Source: Alphaproteobacteria bacterium
Lineage (GTDB): Bacteria > Pseudomonadota > Alphaproteobacteria > Rhodobacterales > Rhodobacteraceae
Length of the DNA: 7,033 bases
Assembly (NCBI GenBank): GCA_030425945.1
Contig: JAUHZL010000157.1
Coordinates: 1 to 7,033 of the forward strand
Direction: 5' to 3'
Shown here: piece after piece, positions 1-7,000 of the stretch
Layout: each line of letters begins with the position of its first letter
Position numbering within the stretch: position 1 is the stretch's first letter
The notes under the pieces: model-generated
The model's input: only the letters and a program-made list of their open reading frames with translations
What the model was told of the DNA's origin: nothing
Databases searched by the model: none
Made by a program: the position numbers and the translations under genes

Positions 1-17
1 CCGCCCGTCACAGAGTT

Positions 18-49
18 CAGATGGCTCCTCCTCCTCCCTGAGCCATCTG
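18..49 (+). repeat. Hairpin 1 of the sRNA, CUCCUCC loop
   Basis: This is a 10-bp perfect stem (CAGATGGCTC with GAGCCATCTG) closing a 12-nt pyrimidine loop, CTCCTCCTCCCT. It is followed by TCATAT rather than a T-run, so it is a structural/regulatory hairpin and not a terminator. Its loop is identical to that of hairpin 2 although the stems share no obvious sequence. This suggests selection on the loop sequence and on pairing. Confidence 0.85.
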
Positions 50-55
50 TCATAT

Positions 56-99
56 GCGGCGGTGCCCTCCTCCTCCCTGGCACCGCCGCTTTTTCTTTT
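56..99 (+). terminator. Rho-independent terminator of the sRNA (hairpin 2)
   Basis: An 11-bp GC-rich perfect stem (GCGGCGGTGCC with GGCACCGCCGC) closes the loop CTCCTCCTCCCT and is followed directly by TTTTTCTTTT at 90-99. Strong stem plus U-tract is a classic intrinsic terminator on the + strand. The minus strand lacks a T-run on the far side, so the element should not stop transcription arriving from uvrD. Confidence 0.9.
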
Positions 100-306
100 G
101 CAGGACATCAACACGCGCGCGGGCCGAACCGCCGGGACCATTCCGCTGTGCCGGACACATCGGGATCAGGGCCGACACCGGCCGCTTTCAGGGATCGAGG
201 TTCCGGGACCCTAGCGGGCGGACACGTTGCCCTCGGATGGAGGACCATGGCGTCCCGGGTACGATTCGACCGCCCAGGACCGCCAAACCTTAGCGTCCGC
301 CCCCTC
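100..306. other. Convergent intergenic gap, no gene seen
   Basis: This is the space between the 3' end of the sRNA (+) and the 3' end of uvrD (-). Open frames crossing it have no family resemblance and no convincing ribosome binding site. A small hairpin exists at 170-183 (GGCCG, loop ACAC, CGGCC) followed by only three T residues on the + strand. It is too weak to call a terminator. No T-run suitable for ending uvrD is seen on the minus strand, so uvrD may end by Rho or read through. No tRNA-like fold was recognised. Confidence 0.6.
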
Positions 307-2670
307 TCAGAACGGCACGTCGTCGGCGCGGTCGGCGGGGACGACGAAGCTGGCGACCAGTTTCTTCACGCCGGCCTTGTCGAAGGCGATCTCGAGCTTG
401 TCGCCCTCGACCGCCGTGACCGCGCCGTAACCGAACTTGCGGTGGAAGACTCGGTCGCCGGGACCGAAGGCGGGCACCGCCTCGGCGTCGATCACGATGC
501 GGCTCGCCTCGCGCGGCTGGCTGATGCCGCGGGTCGCCACGTTCGACTGCATCCGCCGCCAGCCCGGCGAGTTGTAGACGTTGCTCTCGGCGGCGCGCTG
601 GTGCAGGCGGCTTTCGGCCACCGGGGCGGCGGCGCCGAACCCGCCGCCGTAGAGGCCCGGCGGGGTCAGCACCTCGACATGGTCCTCGGGCAGCTCGTCG
701 ATGAAGCGCGACGGCAGCGACGAGACCCACTGCCCGTACATCCGCCGGTTGCCCGCGAAGGAGATCGTGCAGACCTCCTCGGCGCGGGTGATGCCGACAT
801 AGGCGAGGCGGCGCTCTTCCTCGAGGCCGCGCACACCGCTCTCGTCCATCGCGCGCTGCGACGGGAAGAGGCCGTCCTCCCAGCCCGGCAGGAACACCAC
901 CGGGAACTCCAGCCCCTTGGCGCCGTGCAGGGTCATCAGGCTGACCTTCGGGCCGTCGCTGTCGGAGTCGTTGTCCATCACGAGGCTGACATGTTCGAGA
1001 AAGCCCTGCAGGTTCTCGAACCCTTCCAGCGCCTTGACCAGTTCCTTGAGGTTCTCCAGCCGCCCCGGGGCCTCGGGCGTCTTGTCGTTCTGCCAGTGAC
1101 CGGTATAGCCCGACTCGTCGAGGATGGTCTCGGCGGTCTCGATGTGGCTCGTGCCCGCGCGCACCAGGGCGGACCAGCGGTCGAACCCGGCGACCAGCTC
1201 CTTCAGCGCGGCACCGCCCTTGCCGCCGATCTCGCCCTCGGTGACGCAGAGCCGCGCCCCTTCCAGCAGCGACACGCCGTTGGCGCGGGCGATCCGCTGG
1301 ATGGTCTGCTGGGCCTTGTCGCCGAGGCCGCGCTTGGGGGTGTTCACGATCCGCTCGAAGGCGAGGTCGTCGTCGGGCGAGACCGCGACCCGGAAATAAG
1401 CCATCGCGTCGCGGATCTCCATCCGCTCGTAGAAACGCGGCCCGCCGATCACCTTGTAGGGCAGGCCGATGGTCAGGAAGCGGTCCTCGAAGGCGCGCAT
1501 CTGGTGCGAGGCGCGCACGAGGATGGCGATCCGGTCGAGGTCGTAGGGCTTCAGGCCGCGCGTGCCCTGCCCCAGCGCCTCGATCTCCTCGCCGATCCAG
1601 CGGGCTTCCTCGTCGCCGTCCCAGTGGCCGATCAGGCGGACCTTCTCGCCGTCGGCCGCCTCGGTCCAGAGCGTCTTGCCGAGGCGTGCCGCGTTGGCCG
1701 CGATCACGCCCGAGGCCGCCCCGAGGATATGGCCGGTCGAGCGGTAGTTCTGTTCCAGCCGGATCACCTGCGCGCCGGGGAAGTCCTTCTCGAAGCGCAG
1801 GATGTTGCCGACCTCGGCCCCGCGCCAACCGTAGATCGACTGGTCGTCGTCGCCGACGCAGCAGATGTTGCGGTGCCCGCCCGCCAGCAGGCGCAGCCAG
1901 AGATACTGCGCGACGTTGGTGTCCTGGTACTCGTCCACCAGCACGTAGCGGAACCAGCGCTGGTATTGCGCCAGCACGTCCGGGTGGTGCTGGAAGATCG
2001 TCACCATATGCAACAGCAGGTCGCCGAAGTCGCAGGCGTTCAGCTCGGTCAGCCGGGTCTGGTACTGCGCGTAAAGCTCGGTGCCCCGGCTGTTGAAGTC
2101 CGAGGCGTCAGAGACCGGCACCTTCTCGGGCGTCAGCGCGCGGTTCTTCCAGCCGTCGATCAGGTGCGCCAGCGTGCGGGCGGGCCAGCGCTTCTCGTCG
2201 ATCCCGGCGGCGAGGATCAGTTGCTTCATCAGCCGGACCTGGTCGTCGGTGTCGAGGATGGTGAAGTTCGACTTCAGCCCGACCAGTTCGGCGTGGCGGC
2301 GCAGGAGCTTGACGCAGATCGCGTGGAAGGTGCCGAGCCAAGGCATCCCCTCGACCGTCTCGCCGAGCAGCGCGCCGATCCGCGACTTCATCTCGCGGGC
2401 GGCCTTGTTGGTGAAGGTGACGGCGAGGATCTCGTTCGGGCGCGCGCGGCCCTGCGTCAGCAGGTGCGCGATCCGGGTGGTCAGGGCGCGGGTCTTGCCG
2501 GTCCCGGCCCCCGCCAGCATCAGCACCGGGCCGTCGAGGGTTTCGACCGCCTGCCGCTGGGCGGCGTTCAGCCCGTCGAGATAGGGCACCGGCCGCGCGG
2601 CGAGGGCGCGCGCCGACAGCGACGGCCGGGCGGCCGCCTCGAAGGCGTCGAACTCGTCAAACTCGCTCAT
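307..2670 (-). CDS. uvrD: UvrD/PcrA-type ATP-dependent DNA helicase (SF1A)
   Basis: A 787-residue 3'-5' DNA helicase translocating on single-stranded DNA, acting in nucleotide excision and mismatch repair and in clearing replication or transcription blocks. All SF1A motifs are visible in order: Q-motif LNAAQRQAV (34-42), Walker A AGAGTGKT (53-60), motif Ia AVTFTNKAAREM (83-94), Walker B DEYQDTN (246-252), motif III GDDDQSIYGWRG (273-284), motif IV LEQNYRST (305-312), motif V MTLHGAKGLEF (579-589), and motif VI VGITRAEE with the arginine finger R629. The last ~50 residues (GDRVFHRKFGYG onward) match the C-terminal Tudor-like domain that in PcrA/UvrD contacts RNA polymerase. Length fits the family, slightly longer than E. 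coli UvrD (720). I chose ATG at 2668-2670 because AGGG lies 8 nt upstream (2679-2682) and the next in-frame ATG (2721) lies inside the LexA box. It is divergent from the oxidase gene and predicted SOS-inducible. UvrD and PcrA names are interchangeable here; Rep is less likely given the C-terminal domain. Confidence 0.96.
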   Translation of the reverse strand: MSEFDEFDAFEAAARPSLSARALAARPVPYLDGLNAAQRQAVETLDGPVLMLAGAGTGKTRALTTRIAHLLTQGRARPNEILAVTFTNKAAREMKSRIGALLGETVEGMPWLGTFHAICVKLLRRHAELVGLKSNFTILDTDDQVRLMKQLILAAGIDEKRWPARTLAHLIDGWKNRALTPEKVPVSDASDFNSRGTELYAQYQTRLTELNACDFGDLLLHMVTIFQHHPDVLAQYQRWFRYVLVDEYQDTNVAQYLWLRLLAGGHRNICCVGDDDQSIYGWRGAEVGNILRFEKDFPGAQVIRLEQNYRSTGHILGAASGVIAANAARLGKTLWTEAADGEKVRLIGHWDGDEEARWIGEEIEALGQGTRGLKPYDLDRIAILVRASHQMRAFEDRFLTIGLPYKVIGGPRFYERMEIRDAMAYFRVAVSPDDDLAFERIVNTPKRGLGDKAQQTIQRIARANGVSLLEGARLCVTEGEIGGKGGAALKELVAGFDRWSALVRAGTSHIETAETILDESGYTGHWQNDKTPEAPGRLENLKELVKALEGFENLQGFLEHVSLVMDNDSDSDGPKVSLMTLHGAKGLEFPVVFLPGWEDGLFPSQRAMDESGVRGLEEERRLAYVGITRAEEVCTISFAGNRRMYGQWVSSLPSRFIDELPEDHVEVLTPPGLYGGGFGAAAPVAESRLHQRAAESNVYNSPGWRRMQSNVATRGISQPREASRIVIDAEAVPAFGPGDRVFHRKFGYGAVTAVEGDKLEIAFDKAGVKKLVASFVVPADRADDVPF

Positions 2671-2712
2671 GCCCCTGACCCTAGCGCGCGCGGCCGGGAA
2701 GGGAAAGAGGGT

Positions 2713-2727
2713 GTTCCACATCTGTTC
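2713..2727 (-). promoter_or_regulatory. LexA (SOS) box, alphaproteobacterial type
   Basis: GTTC-CACATCT-GTTC on the + strand (GAAC-N7-GAAC read toward uvrD) is a perfect match to the GTTC-N7-GTTC direct repeat recognised by LexA in Rhodobacter and other alphaproteobacteria. This site is unlike the palindromic CTGT-N8-ACAG of E. coli. It sits 43 nt before the uvrD start codon, where bound LexA could block promoter opening. A TCGACA hexamer on the minus strand at 2752-2747 resembles a -35 element and would place the -10 over the box edge, but no convincing -10 sequence is visible. The box is 70 bp from the divergent oxidase start, so an effect on that gene is possible but not shown. Confidence 0.85.
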
Positions 2728-2759
2728 GCGCCGCGTTGCGCCGCTCTGTCGATCCCCTC

Positions 2760-2788
2760 TTGCACCTTCCCGCGCTCCTCCCTTCTAT
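2760..2788 (+). promoter_or_regulatory. Possible promoter giving a leaderless oxidase mRNA
   Basis: TTGCAC (2760-2765) and TTCTAT (2783-2788) are spaced 17 bp apart, as for a housekeeping-sigma promoter, with only partial match to TTGACA/TATAAT (3 of 6 in each). Transcription would begin at about 2795-2797, at the ATG itself, making a leaderless message. That would explain the absence of a ribosome binding site. The evidence is weak and the reading competes with the leader-hairpin one. Confidence 0.25.
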
Positions 2789-2794
2789 CGCGGG
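2769..2794 (+). other. CUCCUCCC-loop hairpin at the oxidase start codon
   Basis: A perfect 6-bp stem, CCCGCG (2769-2774) with CGCGGG (2789-2794), closes the 14-nt loop CTCCTCCCTTCTAT. The first nine loop bases (CTCCTCCCT, 2775-2783) equal bases 31-39 and 70-78 of the two sRNA loops. The stem ends two bases before the ATG at 2797. It is a hairpin of the sRNA kind if it is transcribed. No purine-rich Shine-Dalgarno sequence precedes the ATG. An alternative reading of the same bases is a promoter (separate entry), in which case the hairpin would not be in the RNA. No function is established. Confidence 0.45.
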
Positions 2795-2796
2795 CC

Positions 2797-3936
2797 ATGA
2801 GCCTCGATACCCGCTACCCCGCCCTGTCCGACCTGAAACGCGCCGCCAAGCGGCGGTTGCCGCATTTCGTCTGGGAATACCTCGACAGCGGCACCGGCGA
2901 CCGGGAACTGGGGCTGAAGATCAACCGGGCGGGCCTCGACGCGGTGCCGCTGGTGCCCTCGGTGCTGCACGGGCATTGCCAGCCCGACCTGAGCACCACG
3001 TTCCTCGGGACGACCTATGCCCGGCCCTTCGGTATCGCGCCGATCGGGATGTCGGGGCTGATCTGGCCGAATGCCGAGCGCCTGCTGGCCGCCGAGGCGC
3101 GCCGGGCGCGGATTCCCTATGGCCTGTCCACCGTCGCCACCCGGCTGCCTGAAGAGGTCGGCCCCGTGGCGGGCGAGATGGGATGGTTCCAGCTCTACCC
3201 GCCCGCCGATCCCGAGACGCGGCGGGACATGATCCGGCGGGCCAAGGCCTCGGGCTTCGTGAAGCTGGTGATGACGGTGGACGTGCCCGCCGACTCGCGC
3301 CGCGAGCGCCAGCGCCGGGCCAACCTGACGATCCCGCCCCGGATCACGCCCGCGATGGTCTGGGCGATGCTGACCCATCCGACCTGGAGCCTCGGGACGC
3401 TGCGCCACGGCAAGCCGCGCCTGAAGCTGGCGGAGGACTACGCCAAGAACCACGCCGCCGCCTCGTCCGTCGCCCATGCCGGCCACGCGATCCGGGGCTA
3501 TCCGGACTGGGACGATCTGAAGGCCACCCGGCAGGAGTGGGACGGCCCGCTGATCGTCAAGGGCATCCAGCGCCCGGAGGACGCGGTGCGCCTGAAGGAG
3601 GAAGGCGTGGACGCGGTGTGGGTGTCGAACCATTCGGGCCGCCAGTTCGAGACCGGTCCGGCCTCGGTCACCCAGCTTGCGCTGATCCGGCAGGCGGTCG
3701 GGCCCGCCTACCCGCTGATCTTCGACAGCGGCGTCGAGGGCGGCCTCGACATCCTGAAGGGCCTGCACCAGGGCGCCGACTTCGTGATGCTGGGCCGGGC
3801 GTGGCACTACGCGCTGGCCGGTCTCGGGGTCACCGGCGTGCGGCATCTGGTCGATATCCTGACCGACGATCTTGTGACCAACATGGGCATGATGGGCGCG
3901 CACAGCCTCTCGGACCTCCGGCCCTGGGCGGCGTAG
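2797..3936 (+). CDS. FMN-dependent alpha-hydroxy acid oxidase/dehydrogenase (LldD/glycolate oxidase family)
   Basis: A 379-residue TIM-barrel flavoenzyme oxidising an L-2-hydroxy acid to a 2-oxo acid. Active-site residues by comparison with glycolate oxidase are present: Y28 (WEY) for Y24, Y134 (QLY) for Y129, K255 (IVKG) for K230, H279 as the catalytic base and R282 for R257. The K-to-H spacing of 24 matches the family exactly. The signature is SNHSGRQ (277-283) where most members have SNHGGRQ, and the FMN-phosphate loop reads DSGVEGG (310-316) where many have DGGVRRG. GRAW (333-336) is the second phosphate-binding segment. No signal peptide or membrane span is seen. The start at 2797 gives the usual family N-terminus (LSDLKRAAKRRLPHFVWEY); the frame is open far upstream but only antisense to uvrD. 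Pyruvate carboxylase follows 86 bp downstream on the same strand, consistent with L-lactate as substrate, but glycolate or another hydroxy acid cannot be excluded. Family assignment is firm; substrate is inferred. Confidence 0.92.
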   Translation: MSLDTRYPALSDLKRAAKRRLPHFVWEYLDSGTGDRELGLKINRAGLDAVPLVPSVLHGHCQPDLSTTFLGTTYARPFGIAPIGMSGLIWPNAERLLAAEARRARIPYGLSTVATRLPEEVGPVAGEMGWFQLYPPADPETRRDMIRRAKASGFVKLVMTVDVPADSRRERQRRANLTIPPRITPAMVWAMLTHPTWSLGTLRHGKPRLKLAEDYAKNHAAASSVAHAGHAIRGYPDWDDLKATRQEWDGPLIVKGIQRPEDAVRLKEEGVDAVWVSNHSGRQFETGPASVTQLALIRQAVGPAYPLIFDSGVEGGLDILKGLHQGADFVMLGRAWHYALAGLGVTGVRHLVDILTDDLVTNMGMMGAHSLSDLRPWAA

Positions 3937-4022
3937 GGCTGACGCCGCACCTGCAAAGCCGGTGACGCGGCGCAGCGAAATCGGCTATGACATGGCCACC
4001 GAGACGAGAGAGGCCCCGGACC
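3937..4022 (+). promoter_or_regulatory. Gap before pyc: weak promoter candidate and imperfect stem
   Basis: GTGACG (3962-3967) and TATGAC (3986-3991), 18 bp apart, each match four of six positions of the housekeeping-sigma consensus and could start pyc transcription near 3998. An imperfect stem, GCCGCACC (3944-3951) with GGT (3961-3963) and GCGGC (3967-3971), has a 3-base bulge and no following T-run, so it is not an intrinsic terminator. Without a terminator, read-through from the oxidase gene into pyc is possible. Confidence 0.3.
4006..4013 (+). promoter_or_regulatory. Ribosome binding site of pyc
   Basis: GAGAGAGG lies nine bases before the ATG at 4023 and decides this start over the in-frame ATG at 3987, which has no purine-rich tract before it. 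The chosen start gives MTEFKKILIANRGEIAIRV, the usual beginning of pyruvate carboxylases. Confidence 0.7.
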
Positions 4023-7000
4023 ATGACCGAATTCAAGAAGATCCTCATCGCCAACCGTGGCGAAATCGCGATCCGCGTCATGCGCGCGGCGAACGAGCTG
4101 GGGAAGAGAACCGTCGCGGTCTACGCCGAGGAAGACAAGCTCTCGCTGCACCGCTTCAAGGCGGACGAGGCCTACAAGATCGGCGAGGGGCTGGGGCCGG
4201 TGGCGGCGTATCTCTCGATCGAGGAAATCATCCGCGTCGCCCGCCTGTCCGGGGCCGACGCGATCCACCCGGGCTACGGCCTTCTGTCCGAGAACCCCGC
4301 CTTCGTCGATGCCTGCGACGCGGCGGGCATCACCTTCATCGGCCCGAAGGCCGCCACCATGCGGGCGCTCGGGGACAAGGCCAGCGCCCGGCGCGTGGCG
4401 ATCGAGGCGGGCGTGCCGGTGATCCCGGCGACCGAGGTGCTGGGCGAGGACATGGACGCGATCCGGGCCGAGGCCGCCGCGATCGGCTACCCGCTGATGC
4501 TGAAGGCCTCGTGGGGCGGCGGCGGGCGCGGGATGCGCCCGATCCTGTCCGAGGACGAACTGGAAACGAGGATCCGCGAGGGCCGCCGCGAGGCCGAAGC
4601 CGCCTTCGGCAACGGCGAGGGCTACCTGGAGAAGATGATCCAGCGCGCGCGCCACGTCGAGGTGCAGATCCTCGGCGACCAGCACGGCCGGATCTACCAC
4701 CTGTGGGAGCGTGACTGCTCGGTGCAGCGCCGCAACCAGAAGGTCGTCGAGCGCGCGCCCGCACCCTATCTCTCGTCGGCCCAGCGCGAGCAGCTCTGCG
4801 AGCTGGGCCGCAAGATCTGCGCCCATGTGAACTACGAATGCGCGGGCACCGTCGAGTTCCTGATGGATATGGACTCGGGCGAGTTCTACTTCATCGAGGT
4901 GAACCCCCGCGTGCAGGTCGAGCACACCGTGACCGAGGAGGTCACCGGCATCGACATCGTGCAGGCCCAGATCAAGATCGCCGAGGGCAAGTCGCTGACC
5001 GAGGCGACGGGCGTTGCCAGCCAGTACGACGTGACCCTGCACGGCCACGCCATCCAGTGCCGGGTGACGACCGAGGACCCGCTGAACAACTTCATTCCCG
5101 ACTATGGCCGGATCACCGCCTATCGCGGGGCCACGGGCATGGGCATCCGCCTCGACGGCGGCACGGCCTACTCGGGTGCGGTCATCACGCGCTACTACGA
5201 CTCGCTGCTGGAGAAGGTGACCGCCTGGGCGCCCACCCCGGACGCCGCCATCGCGCGGATGGACCGGGCCCTGCGCGAGTTCCGGATCCGGGGCGTGTCG
5301 ACCAACATCGATTTCGTGATCAACCTGCTGCGGCACCCGACCTTCCTGTCGAACCAGTACACCACCAAGTTCATCGACACGACGCCGGACCTGTTCCAGT
5401 TCCGCAAGCGCCGCGACCGGGCGACCAAGATCCTGACCTATATCGCGGACATCAGCGTGAACGGGCACCCCGAGACCGCCGGCCGCCCGCGCCCACCCGC
5501 CGACCTGAAGGACCCGAAGCCCCCGGCCCTGCGCGCCGCGACCCCGGCCCCCGGCACCCGGCAGATCCTCGAGGAGAAGGGCCCGAAGGCGCTGGCCGAC
5601 TGGATGAAGGCCGAGAAGCGGGTGCTGATCACCGACACCACCATGCGCGACGGCCACCAGTCGCTGCTGGCCACCCGGATGCGCTCGATCGACATGATCC
5701 GCGTGGCGCCCGCCTATGCCGCGAACCTGCCGCAGCTCTTCTCGGTCGAGTGCTGGGGCGGCGCCACCTTCGACGTGGCCTACCGCTTCCTGCAGGAATG
5801 CCCGTGGCAGCGGCTGCGCGACCTGCGCGCGGCGATGCCGAACCTGCTGACCCAGATGCTGCTGCGCGCCTCGAACGGCGTCGGCTACACCAACTACCCC
5901 GACAACGTCGTGCAGTCCTTCGTGAAGACCGCCGCCGAGACCGGGGTGGACGTGTTCCGGGTGTTCGACAGCCTGAACTGGGTCGAGAACATGCGCGTCG
6001 CGATGGACGCGGTGCAGGAGAGCGGCAAGGTCTGCGAGGGCACGATCTGCTATACCGGGGACATCCTGAACCCCGACCGGGCGAAGTACGACCTGAAGTA
6101 CTACGTCGCCATGGCGCGCGAGCTGGAAGCCGCGGGCGCCCATGTGCTGGGCCTGAAGGACATGGCGGGCCTGCTGAAGCCCGCCGCCGCGCGCATCCTG
6201 ATCAAGGCGCTGAAGGAAGAGGTGGACCTGCCGATCCACTTCCACACCCACGACACCGCGGGCGTGGCCTGCGCGACGATCCTCGCGGCCGCCGAAGCGG
6301 GCGTCGATGCCGTCGACTGCGCGATGGACGCGCTGTCGGGCAACACCAGCCAGGCGACGCTCGGCTCGGTCGTCGAGGCGCTGCGCCATACCGAGCGCGA
6401 CACCGGCCTCGACATCGGGGCGATCCGAGAGATCTCGAACTACTGGGAAGGCGCGCGGGCGCATTACCTCGCCTTCGAGAGCGGGTTGCAGGCCCCGGCC
6501 TCGGAGGTCTACCTGCACGAGATGCCCGGCGGCCAGTTCACAAACCTCAAGGCGCAGGCCCGCAGCCTCGGTCTGGAGGAGCGCTGGCACGAGGTGGCAC
6601 AGGCCTATGCCGACGTGAACCAGATGTTCGGCGACATCGTGAAGGTCACGCCCTCGTCCAAGGTGGTCGGCGACATGGCCCTGATGATGGTCAGCCAGGG
6701 CCTCAGCCGCGCGCAGGTCGAGGACCCGAAAACCGACGTCGCCTTCCCGGAGTCGGTCGTCGACATGCTGAAGGGCAATCTCGGCCAGCCCCCCGGCGGC
6801 TGGCCCGCGGGCATCCTGAAGAAGGTGCTGAAGGACGAGAAGCCGCTGTCCGAGCGTCCCGGCAAGCGCCTGCCGCCGATCGACCTGGAAAAGACCCGGG
6901 CCGAAGTGTCGGAGATGCTGGAAGGCAAGACCGTCGATGACGAGGACCTCAACGGATACCTGATGTATCCCAAGGTCTTCCTCGACTACATGGGCCGCCA

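Larger units (their letters stand above)
18..99 (+). ncRNA. ccsR: CcsR/'cuckoo'-type small RNA with two anti-SD-loop hairpins
   Basis: Two consecutive perfect hairpins are seen. Hairpin 1 pairs 18-27 with 40-49 (10 bp); hairpin 2 pairs 56-66 with 79-89 (11 bp). The stems are unrelated in sequence, but both loops (28-39 and 67-78) are the identical 12-mer CTCCTCCTCCCT. A T-rich tail (90-99) follows, giving a defined 3' end. This architecture is the hallmark of the CcsR ('conserved CCUCCUCCC motif stress-induced RNA') or cuckoo RNA family of Rhodobacterales. In Rhodobacter sphaeroides these RNAs occur as tandem copies co-transcribed downstream of a small DUF1127 protein gene, from a heat-shock-sigma promoter, and are processed into stable RNAs acting on C1 metabolism and stress adaptation. 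The loop contains CCUCCU, so pairing to purine-rich ribosome binding sites is the expected mode of action. No promoter is visible in the 17 bases before hairpin 1, so the 5' end is probably set by processing of a longer transcript starting left of the window. The exact 5' end is uncertain. Confidence 0.82.

Noticed and set aside
170..188. Small hairpin GGCCG-ACAC-CGGCC followed by GCTTT
   Set aside because: Only 5 bp with three T residues; it is expected by chance in this base composition and not needed after the strong terminator at 56-99.
2671..2721. 17-residue N-terminal extension of uvrD from the ATG at 2721
   Set aside because: That ATG lies inside the LexA operator, and the ATG at 2670 has AGGG at good spacing. 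The extension resembles no helicase N-terminus.
148..2796. Long + strand open frame running antisense to uvrD and fused in frame to the oxidase
   Set aside because: The upstream part shows no family resemblance, lies opposite a helicase with every motif intact, and is explained by high-GC codon bias. The oxidase family begins at 2797.
3944..3971. Stem between the oxidase and pyc as a terminator
   Set aside because: The pairing is interrupted by a bulge and is not followed by a T-run.
3962..4714. + strand open frame overlapping the pyc start, and a similar one at 4838-6940
   Set aside because: Both are out-of-frame shadows of pyc; the true frame (starting 4023) is unbroken to the window edge.
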